A DNA stretch of 10,704 nucleotides, taken from Lachnospiraceae bacterium (GTDB lineage: Bacteria > Bacillota > Clostridia > Lachnospirales > Lachnospiraceae). The notes below the pieces were generated by a model. The model was not told the origin of the DNA. It did no database searches and saw only the letters and a list, made by a program, of their open reading frames with translations. The position numbers and the translations under genes are program-made. Position 1 is the first letter of the stretch, and each line of letters opens with the position of its first letter. Where the stretch lies: the NCBI GenBank assembly GCA_900772675.1, contig CAAGRM010000054.1, forward strand, positions 1 to 10,704. The letters are read 5' to 3'. Below are positions 1-6,984 of the stretch, one piece after another.

Positions 1-1136
1 GCTTCCTGTGTCTTTTCATCAAAATAACCATTTTCATAGACCGTCGGAATGGATGAATACACTTCTGCAATTACATTCAGCTGCTCCTGCATCTGTAACA
101 CCTTATTTCCGGATGAGCCGATCGTAAGATCATATCCGGGCCAGGAGGAAGGGATACCGGAAATTTCCTCCGCTGTGTTGATATACATATTTTCTCCATA
201 ATAATTGCGCAGAATCTGAATTGTCGAATATCCACGATCCGCGAGATTCTTCGATCCCCACTGACTCATCCAGTTCGGACAGCTCACACGGTTTCCATCG
301 CAGTATTGTGTCAGGATCGGCTGTTTGACATTCGGCCGTGACAGATAATCTGCAAAGATTTCATCGACTACAAGAGAAATGCTGTCAAAGAGATTCCTGC
401 CGTATATCCACTTGTGATCGTATGCCGTTGACGAAGTGATGGTAAAATCATATCCCTTGTTACGGTACCACTCGGTATAGACGCGGTTTAATGTAAACGA
501 CATGATCGCAAGGATATTCGCACGGATCGCCGCATCCGGCCACGTCGCATAAATCTCCGAACACGCCACATTTTTGATGTAGTCGCGGTACCGCACATAG
601 TAATCGCGTGCTGTGGTGTCAGTCGGTGCACCGTCGTGAACGACAACGTATTCCGGGATCACAACACGGGAGAGTACAATCTCGCCACTTTCGGCCATCG
701 GTTTCATCTCACTTTCCGGGATTTTCGCCGGATAATTGCCAAACAGCGTATGGGCAGGAATCGTCACATCCGCAAATGTCGCATCCTCTGCCATTTCAAG
801 CTCCACCTGCTGGATGGACTGCTCACCGGAAAACAGTTCAGAACCCGTCACCTCCACCGTTTCATATCCTTTTGCTTCCACTTTTATGGTATATTCCGAA
901 TATGGCTGGTTCACATTCGGCTCCAGACTGTACTCAAGCGGTGGTGCTGCAAGCTCCAGTTGTTCCGTTCTTCCATCTCCGTCTGTTACAAGCTCTTCGA
1001 TCACATGCTTTGGATCTCCTGTATACGAAACCGTAACCCGTGCCCCCTTAACAGGCCGCGCCTGGATTCTTGCATTTACCCGGATTTCCAGCTGCCCGCG
1101 ATCCGTCATTTCCTGCTGCATACGCAATTTTTTCAT
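1..1136 (-). CDS. SleC/SpoIID-like spore cortex-lytic enzyme with peptidoglycan-binding domain (3' end cut by window)
   Basis: I translated this frame by hand; it stays open for 378 codons and runs off the left edge. Residues about 15-115 look like a beta-sandwich domain (GQLEIRV, then VEAKGYETVEV). Residues about 155-315 resemble the SpoIID/LytB-type lytic transglycosylase core of clostridial SleC: VVHDGAPTD, YRDYIKNVACSEIYATWP, LNRVYTEWYR, then MSQWGSKNLADRGYSTIQILRNYYG split around 290-314. By alignment to SpoIID, Glu194 is the likely catalytic acid. Residues from about 336 (LTIGSSGNKVLQMQEQL) begin a PG_binding_1 repeat. No signal peptide is visible. SleC proteins degrade spore cortex during germination after proteolytic activation. 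The start is uncertain: ATG 1136 (MKKLRMQQ) abuts a U-tract, ATG 1109 (MTDRGQLE) is an alternative, and the good Shine-Dalgarno upstream points at an out-of-frame ATG at 1149. The family call is from remembered motifs and is fairly sure; the exact name is not. Confidence 0.8.
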   Translation of the reverse strand, partial: MKKLRMQQEMTDRGQLEIRVNARIQARPVKGARVTVSYTGDPKHVIEELVTDGDGRTEQLELAAPPLEYSLEPNVNQPYSEYTIKVEAKGYETVEVTGSELFSGEQSIQQVELEMAEDATFADVTIPAHTLFGNYPAKIPESEMKPMAESGEIVLSRVVIPEYVVVHDGAPTDTTARDYYVRYRDYIKNVACSEIYATWPDAAIRANILAIMSFTLNRVYTEWYRNKGYDFTITSSTAYDHKWIYGRNLFDSISLVVDEIFADYLSRPNVKQPILTQYCDGNRVSCPNWMSQWGSKNLADRGYSTIQILRNYYGENMYINTAEEISGIPSSWPGYDLTIGSSGNKVLQMQEQLNVIAEVYSSIPTVYENGYFDEKTQE

Positions 1137-1189
1137 AAAAAAGCCCCATATCCTGCACTCCTTTTATGGTATGCAAAACATGGGACTTT
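1137..1189 (-). terminator. Terminator-like hairpin between rseP and the SleC-like gene
   Basis: Read on the minus strand, arms 1189-1171 (AAAGTCCCATGTTTTGCAT) and 1158-1140 (GTGCAGGATATGGGGCTTT) form 19 pairs, five of them G-U wobbles. The loop is 12 nt (ACCATAAAAGGA), and six T residues (1142-1137) close the structure, three of them paired. The wobbles pair only in the minus-strand transcript; on the other strand they would be A-C mismatches, which supports function as RNA from this strand. It lies 21 nt after the rseP stop, so it probably ends the pyrH-to-rseP operon. Unusually, the loop contains an AAAAGGAG ribosome-binding sequence and the next gene's first ATG touches the T-run. Confidence 0.65.
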
Positions 1190-1191
1190 GT
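1165..1191 (-). promoter_or_regulatory. Possible sigma-K-like sporulation promoter for the SleC-like gene
   Basis: On the minus strand, AC (1191-1190) is followed by a 16-nt spacer and CATACCATA (1173-1165). This matches the Bacillus sigma-K consensus AC-N16/17-CATANNNTA. A sporulation promoter here would make sense for a spore-lytic enzyme downstream of a housekeeping operon. However, the match is short, it overlaps the terminator hairpin, and the transcript would start almost at the Shine-Dalgarno. It is a weak prediction from the consensus only. Confidence 0.25.
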
Positions 1192-1210
1192 TGCTTTTCG
1201 CTTTTATATT

Positions 1211-2503
1211 TTACAGAATCCGCTGGACGTCATGGATCATCACATAAACCATCAACGCCATCAAAAGCACCAGACCCGCGAAATGAACCATTCCTTCCAA
1301 GTCACGCCGGATCGGTTTTCTTCGGATAGCTTCTATCAATAAAAATACAAGTCGCCCACCGTCCAGTGCCGGGAGCGGCAGAAGGTTCATCACGCCGAGG
1401 TTCGACGACAGAAGAATCACCATGTTCAGCATCGTCATGACAGTGACCAGAACGCCCTGCGATTTCACATCGTCATATGCGGTTCCAATCGCATCTACCA
1501 CGCCGACCGGACCGGAAAGGTCGTTTACCGAATACGCTCCGGTGACCAGCATGCCAACACTGTCGATTACCGTACGTACCCAGTACTTAATTTCCAGCGC
1601 ACTGTATTTTAGCACACCGATTGGAGGCTGTTTTTCCCGGAGCTGGTACGAAAACTGTACATTCGCATACGTATTTTCCACCGGTGTCACCGTGATTTTT
1701 TTCGTCTTTTGGCCGTGTTCGTATTCTATTGTAACAGCACTTCCGTCGAAGGGATGCTCGCTCTGGTATGCGGCAAAATCCGCCACACAGGTGATTGGTG
1801 TTCCGTTGATTGCCACAAGCAGATCACCTGCTGCAATGCCTGCCTCAAAAAGCGGCATATCCTGCTGTACATAAGTGAATTCCATCCCACGGTCACAGTC
1901 ATCGTAATTGAATCCCATCATGTACCGCGTCGTCACAGTCGGCTGATACGTGATCGTTTTTTTCTCACCGTCAGCCTTTTTGATCTCCATTGTGATCTCA
2001 TCTGTCGGCACACCCTGTACCGTCATCACAGAGTTCAGCTCTTTTCCGATAGAAATATGTCTTCCCTCATAGGAAGTGATGATATCTCCCGCTTCCAGGC
2101 CTGCCTCTGCCTCCGGCGAACCGTCTGCCACTTCTGTGACGCGCGCCGGGGAACTTCCCGCATAGCTGATTACAAAGATTGCACAGAAAAATGCCAGAAT
2201 CATATTGAACACCGGCCCCGCCGCAACGACGGAGATTCTTGCCCACACGGATTTGCTGTTAAAGGTTCCTTCCCCCTCCTCTTCCCCGTCCTCACCAAGC
2301 ATCTGGCACGCACCGCCGAAGGGCAGAAGTTTTAAGGAATACACCGTTCCTCCTTTTTCTGTCTTTACCACCGTCGGGCCAAAGCCGACCGAAAATTCCG
2401 TCACAGTAATTCCATTCGCCTTCGCCAGAAGAAAGTGCCCGAGCTCGTGGATGATAACGGTAATTCCGAAAATGAGTACGGCTATCAGGATTTTTACAAT
2501 CAT
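1211..2503 (-). CDS. rseP: RIP metalloprotease RseP/RasP (site-2 protease, M50)
   Basis: This is an intramembrane zinc metalloprotease that cleaves transmembrane segments, typically anti-sigma factors and signal-peptide remnants, in the cytoplasmic membrane. The 430-residue product has the zinc site HELGH at 19-23 in the first membrane helix and the third-ligand motif LPLPALDGG around 375-383, with Asp381. A second helix lies near 95-115 after the ARISVVAAGPVFN motif. Two PDZ-like segments follow in the extracytoplasmic part (about 118-150, GLEAGD; about 205-240, GIAAGD). Membrane helices also lie near 352-375 and 405-424. The start at 2503 has GGGAG 11 nt upstream, a slightly long spacing. 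The gene lies 37 nt after dxr and is the last gene of the operon before the hairpin at 1137-1189. The length is normal for the family. Confidence 0.95.
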   Translation of the reverse strand: MIVKILIAVLIFGITVIIHELGHFLLAKANGITVTEFSVGFGPTVVKTEKGGTVYSLKLLPFGGACQMLGEDGEEEGEGTFNSKSVWARISVVAAGPVFNMILAFFCAIFVISYAGSSPARVTEVADGSPEAEAGLEAGDIITSYEGRHISIGKELNSVMTVQGVPTDEITMEIKKADGEKKTITYQPTVTTRYMMGFNYDDCDRGMEFTYVQQDMPLFEAGIAAGDLLVAINGTPITCVADFAAYQSEHPFDGSAVTIEYEHGQKTKKITVTPVENTYANVQFSYQLREKQPPIGVLKYSALEIKYWVRTVIDSVGMLVTGAYSVNDLSGPVGVVDAIGTAYDDVKSQGVLVTVMTMLNMVILLSSNLGVMNLLPLPALDGGRLVFLLIEAIRRKPIRRDLEGMVHFAGLVLLMALMVYVMIHDVQRIL

Positions 2504-2540
2504 GCTGTCTTATTCTCCCATCTTATATCTGCCTGCAATA

Positions 2541-3704
2541 TTACAATTTGCAGTTACCTGCGAACTGTGATCCGGCAATCCATTCATACGTCTCCTGTTC
2601 CGCCGCAAGGATCTGTTCCAGCGTCGGATCGGCAACTGTTTTATGTGCTTCCATTGCACCGGCAATGACATCGTAGATCTCAAGAAAACGGATCTTTTTT
2701 GCAAGGAACAGCGCAACAGCACGCTCATTCGCCGCATTGAAAACAGTCGGCATGGAACCGCCCATCCGGGATGCCTGCATTGCCATCGGAAGGCCGAGGA
2801 AAGTCTCCATATCCGGTTTTTCAAATGTAATCTGTGTAAGTGCCGCAAAATCGAGACGGTCTCCTGCGAGGAAACGACGCTTTGGGTAATACAGCGCATA
2901 CTGAATCGGCAGCTTCATGTCCGGTGTACCAAGCTGTGCCATGACAGCTCCGTCTCTGAACTCTACCATCGAATGAATCACGCTTTTTGGCTGTACCACC
3001 ACCTGGATGTGATCGAGATCAACACCGAACAGCCATTTCGCCTCCATGACTTCAAGTCCTTTATTGACAAGTGTCGCAGAATCAATCGTAATCTTATGAC
3101 CCATCGACCAGTTCGGATGGCAAAGCGCCTGTTCCACCGTCACATTTTCCAGCTCTGCCCTCGTCTTTCCACGGAACGGACCGCCGGATGCCGTGATCAG
3201 CAGCTTCTCGATTTCTTTTTTGTCCTCTCCATGCAGGCACTGGAAAATTGCCGAGTGCTCACTGTCCACCGGAAGGATCTGTACGCCGCATTCCTTTGCC
3301 AGTGGCATGATAAGATGTCCCGCTGTCACCAGCGTCTCTTTATTAGCAAGTGCAATATCTTTTCCCGCTTTCATCGCCGCAATGGTCGGTCGGATACCGA
3401 TCATACCGACGATCGCTGTCACAAGGATTTCACTCTCCGGTATCGTGGCAAGCTCAATCATGCCATCCATACCACAGCCTATTTTTACATCAAGGTCTTT
3501 GACTCTGTCGCGAAGTTCTGCCGCTTTCGTCTCATCACCGACCGCCGCAAATTTCGGATGAAATTCCCGGATCTGCTGCTCAAGCAGCGTGATATTGCTT
3601 CCGGCGCTGATTCCGACCACCTCGATATCGCCGTTGGCACGCACAACATCAAGTGTCTGGGTTCCGATCGACCCGGTTGAACCAAGAATTGCTATTTTCT
3701 TCAT
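2541..3704 (-). CDS. dxr: 1-deoxy-D-xylulose 5-phosphate reductoisomerase
   Basis: Dxr converts 1-deoxy-D-xylulose 5-phosphate to 2-C-methyl-D-erythritol 4-phosphate using NADPH, the committed step of the MEP isoprenoid pathway in the cytosol. The 387-residue protein starts with the Rossmann loop GSTGSIG at 8-14. The metal ligands are visible as Asp147 and Glu149 in PVDSEHSAIFQC and Glu221 in GLEVMEAKWLFG. The active-site loops SGGPFRG (173-179) and CHPNWSMGHKITIDSATLVNKG (195-216) are intact, as is NAANERAVALFL near 323-334. ATG 3704 is preceded by AGGAG at good spacing. The gene sits 50 nt after cdsA and 37 nt before rseP, with no terminator in either gap. In the same operon it supplies isoprenoid precursors upstream of UppS. 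Nothing is missing or unusual. Confidence 0.97.
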   Translation of the reverse strand: MKKIAILGSTGSIGTQTLDVVRANGDIEVVGISAGSNITLLEQQIREFHPKFAAVGDETKAAELRDRVKDLDVKIGCGMDGMIELATIPESEILVTAIVGMIGIRPTIAAMKAGKDIALANKETLVTAGHLIMPLAKECGVQILPVDSEHSAIFQCLHGEDKKEIEKLLITASGGPFRGKTRAELENVTVEQALCHPNWSMGHKITIDSATLVNKGLEVMEAKWLFGVDLDHIQVVVQPKSVIHSMVEFRDGAVMAQLGTPDMKLPIQYALYYPKRRFLAGDRLDFAALTQITFEKPDMETFLGLPMAMQASRMGGSMPTVFNAANERAVALFLAKKIRFLEIYDVIAGAMEAHKTVADPTLEQILAAEQETYEWIAGSQFAGNCKL

Positions 3705-3754
3705 ATTTCAGTTTCTCCTGTCTGCTTCCCGTTTATGCCATCCGGAAAGCGTTT

Positions 3755-4546
3755 TTAGTGAATCAGAAGCACCGACAGGAAGTAAATGATCGGTGCAGTA
3801 AAGATTACACTGTCGAAGCGATCCAGAATGCCGCCATGGCCGGGAATCAGCTTTCCGTAATCCTTGATACCCTGGTTTCGTTTGATCGCGGAAGCCGCAA
3901 GATCTCCTACCATGGAGATCAGCGCACCGACACCGCAGATCATGGCATATTCTGCCACACCGCCCTTCGTCGCAGCCGCATAGATGACGCCAAGAAGAAT
4001 GGCTCCGACAACGCCGCCGACAGCTCCCTCTATGGATTTTTTCGGACTTAAGACCGGTGCCATTTTATGTTTTCCAAAAAGCACACCAACGCAGTAGGCA
4101 CACGTATCACAACCCCAGGAACACAGGAAAATCAGCCATACATGGAATTTTCCGCCGTCCAGCATCCGGGTCTGGTATACATAGGAAAGCATCACACCGA
4201 CATAAACGATTGCAAAAAATGCCGGCATCACCTGATTGGCATTGTATTTCGGATAAGTAAATACGTACACCGCCATCAGAAGCACAAGATCCAGAATCAG
4301 TGCAAACATCTGATACATCGGATCATCAAACAGCAGGGACAGATAGAAAATCACAACGCCCGCGTAGCCTGTGATCTCCAGCAGATTCCATTTATCTTCT
4401 CTTACTTTCATGACACGGAACAGCTCTCCTGCACCGATCAGCGACAGACAGAGCACCGTCATATAGAGCACAGTTCCGCCGCTGCAGATGGTAAGCAGTG
4501 CCACAAGCACGAGTACGATACCGCTTAACAGCCTTGTCTTAAACAT
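3755..4546 (-). CDS. cdsA: Phosphatidate cytidylyltransferase (CDP-diglyceride synthase)
   Basis: CdsA is an integral membrane enzyme that makes CDP-diacylglycerol from CTP and phosphatidic acid, the branch point for phospholipid synthesis. The 263-residue product is very hydrophobic, with about seven or eight membrane segments starting at residues 5-22. The family signature is at 219-246: ASAIKRNQGIKDYGKLIPGHGG, then DRFDS. The preceding conserved block SWGCDTCAYCVG and SPKKSIEGAVGG (143-178) is also present. Length is normal for Firmicutes. The start codon at 4546 lies only three bases after the uppS stop. Its ribosome binding site AAGGAGG is inside the last codons of uppS, so translation is probably coupled. 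Confidence 0.96.
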   Translation of the reverse strand: MFKTRLLSGIVLVLVALLTICSGGTVLYMTVLCLSLIGAGELFRVMKVREDKWNLLEITGYAGVVIFYLSLLFDDPMYQMFALILDLVLLMAVYVFTYPKYNANQVMPAFFAIVYVGVMLSYVYQTRMLDGGKFHVWLIFLCSWGCDTCAYCVGVLFGKHKMAPVLSPKKSIEGAVGGVVGAILLGVIYAAATKGGVAEYAMICGVGALISMVGDLAASAIKRNQGIKDYGKLIPGHGGILDRFDSVIFTAPIIYFLSVLLIH

Positions 4547-4549
4547 CTT

Positions 4550-5287
4550 TTATTCCTCCTTCACGCCGCCGTAGCGCCGATCTCTGTTATTATATTGTTC
4601 TATGGCTTTTTTCAATTCCTCTTTGTGGAAATCCGGCCATGGAACATCGGTAAAATAAAACTCTGTATAGGCAAGCTGCCACATCAGATAGTTGGAAAGA
4701 CGCTGCTCGCCGCTTGTGCGGATCAAAAGATCCGGATCCGGAATCCCGGCAGTGTCGAGATAGCTCTCAAAACACTGCTCTGTCAGCTTTCCGTCTTCAT
4801 CAAACGCATTTTCTGCGAGAGTTCCGTTTTTTACGTCCTCGATCATGCGGGTCATACCGCGCAGGATCTCGTCTCTGGAACCGTAATTCATTGCGATCTG
4901 GAAGTACATGTGGTCGTAATCTTTGGAACACTCCTCGAGTTCACGAATGCTGTCCTGGATATCCTGCGGAAACGCGCTCGGATCTCCGATAATTTTGACA
5001 CGCATCTGGTTTTTATGTGCTTTTTTGATACACCGTTTCAGATACTGACGGAACAGTTTTAAGAGTCCCTCCACCTCGGCGCGGGATCGTTTCCAGTTCT
5101 CGGTCGAGAACGCATAGACGGTCAGGTATTTGACACCCATATCTTTGATCACGTCACACATTTTTTCCAGGTTGTCACAGCCGACAATATGACCGTAGCC
5201 CCGCGGCATATTCCGTTTTTTCGCCCATCGCCCGTTTCCATCGAGAATGATGGCGATGTGATTCGGCACTTTTAACTCATTTTCCAT
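4550..5287 (-). CDS. uppS: Isoprenyl transferase (undecaprenyl diphosphate synthase)
   Basis: UppS is a cytosolic cis-prenyltransferase that extends farnesyl diphosphate with isopentenyl diphosphate units to make the C55 carrier for peptidoglycan and wall polymers. The 245-residue protein shows the diphosphate-binding loop LDGNGRWAKKR from residue 15, with catalytic Asp16. It also has VYAFSTENWKR at 57-67 and RTSGEQRLSNYLMWQLAYTE at 190-209, all typical. I chose ATG 5287 (MENELKVPNH) because GGAGG stands at ideal distance and the N-terminus then matches the family. The frame is open further upstream to an ATG at 5374, but that would add 29 unconserved residues and begin inside a hairpin. The stop nearly touches cdsA. 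Confidence 0.96.
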   Translation of the reverse strand: MENELKVPNHIAIILDGNGRWAKKRNMPRGYGHIVGCDNLEKMCDVIKDMGVKYLTVYAFSTENWKRSRAEVEGLLKLFRQYLKRCIKKAHKNQMRVKIIGDPSAFPQDIQDSIRELEECSKDYDHMYFQIAMNYGSRDEILRGMTRMIEDVKNGTLAENAFDEDGKLTEQCFESYLDTAGIPDPDLLIRTSGEQRLSNYLMWQLAYTEFYFTDVPWPDFHKEELKKAIEQYNNRDRRYGGVKEE

Positions 5288-5348
5288 ATTCTTTTCCTCC
5301 GTAAATTGTTTCCCGTAAACGAACGATTCCAAAATGGTTCTTTTTCGA

Positions 5349-5387
5349 TATACAAAACAACAGGCTGCCTGCAAATGACAGGCAGCC
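5349..5387 (-). terminator. Hairpin between frr and uppS, possible weak terminator or attenuator
   Basis: On the minus strand, GGCTGCCTG (5387-5379) pairs perfectly with CAGGCAGCC (5371-5363) across a 7-nt loop, TCATTTG. A T-rich but interrupted stretch, TGTTGTTTTGT, follows. It lies 28 nt after the frr stop and inside the only long gap (127 bp) within the operon. The stem is strong but the T-tract is imperfect, so partial termination or an RNA processing site is as likely as full termination. I found no convincing promoter between it and uppS, which argues for read-through. Confidence 0.5.
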
Positions 5388-5414
5388 CTCGTTCAGAGCA
5401 CACACGCTCCGGTA

Positions 5415-5978
5415 TTACACGGTCATAATTTCTTTGGATTTTACGTCCACCATCTGATCTACTTCTTTGATGTATTTGTCTGTTAATTTCTGGGTCTGCT
5501 CTTCGAGCTCTTTGATTTCGTCCTCGGAAACATCCTCTTTGGCAAGTTTTTTGAACGCATCGTTGGCATCGCGGCGAATGTTACGGATGGCTACTTTTGC
5601 GCCCTCTGCTTTTTTCTTTACATCCTTTACCAGCTCTTTACGACGATCTTCTGTAAGCTCCGGGAACACGAGACGAATCACTCTTCCATCATCAGACGGA
5701 TTGATGCCAAGATCAGACATCATAATCGCTTTCTCGATTTCTTTTACCAGGGATGCTTCCCATGGCTGGATCTGGATCATACGTGCTTCCGGAACAGAGA
5801 TGTTTGCTACCTGCTGCAGCGGGGTCGGTGTTCCGTAATAATCTACGGTAATGCGATCCAGTACGTGCGGGTTTGCACGACCTGCGCGGATGGTTCCGAA
5901 TTCAGAATCGAGGCTTGCAATGGATTTTCCCATTTTTACCTCAAACGGTTTTACTCTCTCGTCGATCTGATTTGCCAT
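5415..5978 (-). CDS. frr: Ribosome recycling factor
   Basis: Frr splits post-termination 70S ribosomes together with EF-G in the cytosol and is essential in most bacteria. The 187-residue product has the normal length. It contains RAGRANP near 32-38, [20 protein letters not shown] near 47-66, and the charged helix segment [13 protein letters not shown] followed by [13 protein letters not shown]. Domain I is the long helical bundle and domain II is the central beta part starting at about residue 30. ATG 5978 has AGGAGG at good spacing in the 24-nt gap after pyrH. The order pyrH-frr is widely conserved, and cotranscription is very likely. Confidence 0.97.
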   Translation of the reverse strand: MANQIDERVKPFEVKMGKSIASLDSEFGTIRAGRANPHVLDRITVDYYGTPTPLQQVANISVPEARMIQIQPWEASLVKEIEKAIMMSDLGINPSDDGRVIRLVFPELTEDRRKELVKDVKKKAEGAKVAIRNIRRDANDAFKKLAKEDVSEDEIKELEEQTQKLTDKYIKEVDQMVDVKSKEIMTV

Positions 5979-6002
5979 ATTAATTTTTCCTCCTGCTATC
6001 TC

Positions 6003-6701
6003 TTATACGGTCACTCTTGTGCCGTTGATTTTTCCGTTTGCAGCATTTACAATGCTGTTCTCTTCGTTTAATCCAAATACCAGCATCGGCATTTTATTTT
6101 CCTTGCAAAGGATGGATGCTGTCATATCTACCACTTTCAGATCTTTCTCAATGACTTCCTGGATGGAAATCTCGTCAAATTTCTTTGCGTCCGGGTTAGT
6201 TTTTGGATCACTGTCGTAAACACCGTCTACTGCTTTTGCAAGCAGAATCTCGTCCGCCTCAATCTCAACGGCGCGAAGTACGGTTGCCGTATCCGTTGAG
6301 AAATACGGATGACCGGTACCACCGGCAAAGAACACAACCATATTGTGCTGGAAATATTTATTTGCACGATCCTTGGAAAATCCTTTTGTAAATTCTCCAC
6401 ATGGGAATGGGGTCAGGACAGCTGTCATCATTCCCTGGGAACGGAAGATTTCTGATACATAGATACAGTTCATAACGGTTGCCAGCATACCGATCTGGTC
6501 TGCTTTGGTACGGTCAATATTTTCGGAACTGCGTCCTCTCCAGAAGTTCCCTCCTCCGATTACGATGCCGACTTCAATTCCCTGGTCTACCAGAGTTTTT
6601 ACCTGTTTTGCCACTTTTGTGACGGTCGGCTCATCAAAACCGGTGTGTTTTTCTCCTGCAAGAGCTTCTCCGCTCAATTTCAGTAATACTCGTCGTTTCA
6701 T
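6003..6701 (-). CDS. pyrH: UMP kinase
   Basis: PyrH phosphorylates UMP to UDP with ATP, the first dedicated step to UTP and CTP. It is a hexameric amino-acid-kinase-fold enzyme of the cytosol, usually controlled allosterically by GTP and UTP. The start chosen at 6701 gives MKRRVLLKLSGEAL, the canonical N-terminus, with GAGG 7 nt upstream and a 232-residue product of normal length. An in-frame ATG at 6734 would add 11 residues (MKNIIKERGCK) and is less likely. Seen motifs are KLSGEAL, GGGNFWRG, DQIGMLATVMN, GGTGHPYFSTDTA, DGVYDSDPK and VDMTA. It is the first gene of the six-gene operon, with a strong promoter just upstream. Confidence 0.97.
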   Translation of the reverse strand: MKRRVLLKLSGEALAGEKHTGFDEPTVTKVAKQVKTLVDQGIEVGIVIGGGNFWRGRSSENIDRTKADQIGMLATVMNCIYVSEIFRSQGMMTAVLTPFPCGEFTKGFSKDRANKYFQHNMVVFFAGGTGHPYFSTDTATVLRAVEIEADEILLAKAVDGVYDSDPKTNPDAKKFDEISIQEVIEKDLKVVDMTASILCKENKMPMLVFGLNEENSIVNAANGKINGTRVTV

Positions 6702-6757
6702 CTTGCATCCTCGTTCCTTTATGATATTTTTCACAAATGTCTTGCATTTATGAAATG

Positions 6758-6786
6758 ATTATACCATCTGTTCCCGAAAACGACAA
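6758..6786 (-). promoter_or_regulatory. Near-consensus sigma-A promoter for the pyrH operon
   Basis: On the minus strand, TTGTCG (6786-6781) is followed by a 17-nt spacer and a perfect TATAAT (6763-6758). The bases just before the -10 box read TGG, giving an extended -10. Transcription should start near 6751, leaving a leader of about 50 nt before pyrH. This is one of the best promoter matches in the window and explains expression of pyrH through rseP. Confidence 0.88.
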
Positions 6787-6804
6787 GGGCAAAATTCGTT
6801 TCTG

Positions 6805-6831
6805 TTTACCTGCAGTTACCTATAGGTTACT
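6805..6831 (-). repeat. Three phased GTAA direct repeats upstream of the pyrH promoter
   Basis: On the minus strand the motif appears as AGTAAC, GGTAAC and GGTAAA, with cores beginning at 6830, 6819 and 6809, so spaced 11 and 10 bp. They sit about 18 to 44 bp upstream of the -35 box, roughly -54 to -79 from the predicted start. Repeats on one face of the helix at this distance look like activator half-sites. No regulator can be named from the sequence. Confidence 0.4.
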
Positions 6832-6839
6832 GTTCACTC

Positions 6840-6868
6840 AGCATCGGAACACTTGCTGTTCCGGTGCT
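6840..6868. repeat. Inverted repeat in the lysC-pyrH intergenic region
   Basis: On the plus strand, GCATCGGAACA (6841-6851) and TGTTCCGGTGC (6857-6867) form an 11-bp stem with one T-G wobble around a 5-nt loop, and the flanking A-T pair at 6840/6868 extends it. No T-run follows on either strand, so it is not an intrinsic terminator. It lies upstream of the pyrH promoter and beyond the aspartate kinase terminator. It could be a protein-binding palindrome or an RNA element; the sequence does not decide. Confidence 0.55.
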
Positions 6869-6890
6869 TAAGAAAGACCCATAGAATAGC

Positions 6891-6931
6891 AAAAATCTCT
6901 GCCGGAGTTTTGCACTCCTGACAGAGATTTT
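6891..6931 (-). terminator. Intrinsic terminator of the aspartate kinase gene
   Basis: On the minus strand, AAAATCTCTG (6931-6922) pairs with CAGAGATTTT (6901-6892). The inner arms GGAGT and ACTCC pair as well, separated from the outer stem by a small internal loop (TCA against GG), with a 5-nt loop GCAAA. A run of five T ends the structure at 6891. It lies 54 nt after the aspartate kinase stop. The plus-strand reading ends in four T, so some bidirectional use is possible, but no plus-strand gene needs it. Confidence 0.88.
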
Positions 6932-6984
6932 CCTTGTATGATCCGGAAGCGTGTCTGAAAGAGACTTCCACCTTCAAACACATT

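Noticed and set aside
636..1329. Plus-strand open frames of about 200 codons opposite the SleC-like gene
   Set aside because: The minus-strand frame over the same bases gives a protein with SpoIID-like and peptidoglycan-binding motifs; the plus-strand products show nothing.
2643..3680. Long open frame (345 codons) on the plus strand
   Set aside because: It is antisense to dxr, and its composition is typical of a shadow frame. The dxr reading frame has every catalytic motif.
5288..5374. Longer uppS start (29 extra residues from ATG 5374)
   Set aside because: It would start inside the hairpin, lacks a ribosome site and adds residues not seen in the family; ATG 5287 has GGAGG.
6702..6734. Longer pyrH start at ATG 6734
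   Set aside because: MKRRVLLKLSGEAL is the usual N-terminus and has its own GAGG; the extension codes over that site.
6766..6863. Four CTGTT(C/T) copies on the plus strand upstream of pyrH
   Set aside because: Spacings of 33, 29 and 26 bp are irregular, and one copy is part of the inverted repeat. A five- to six-base motif is too short to claim.
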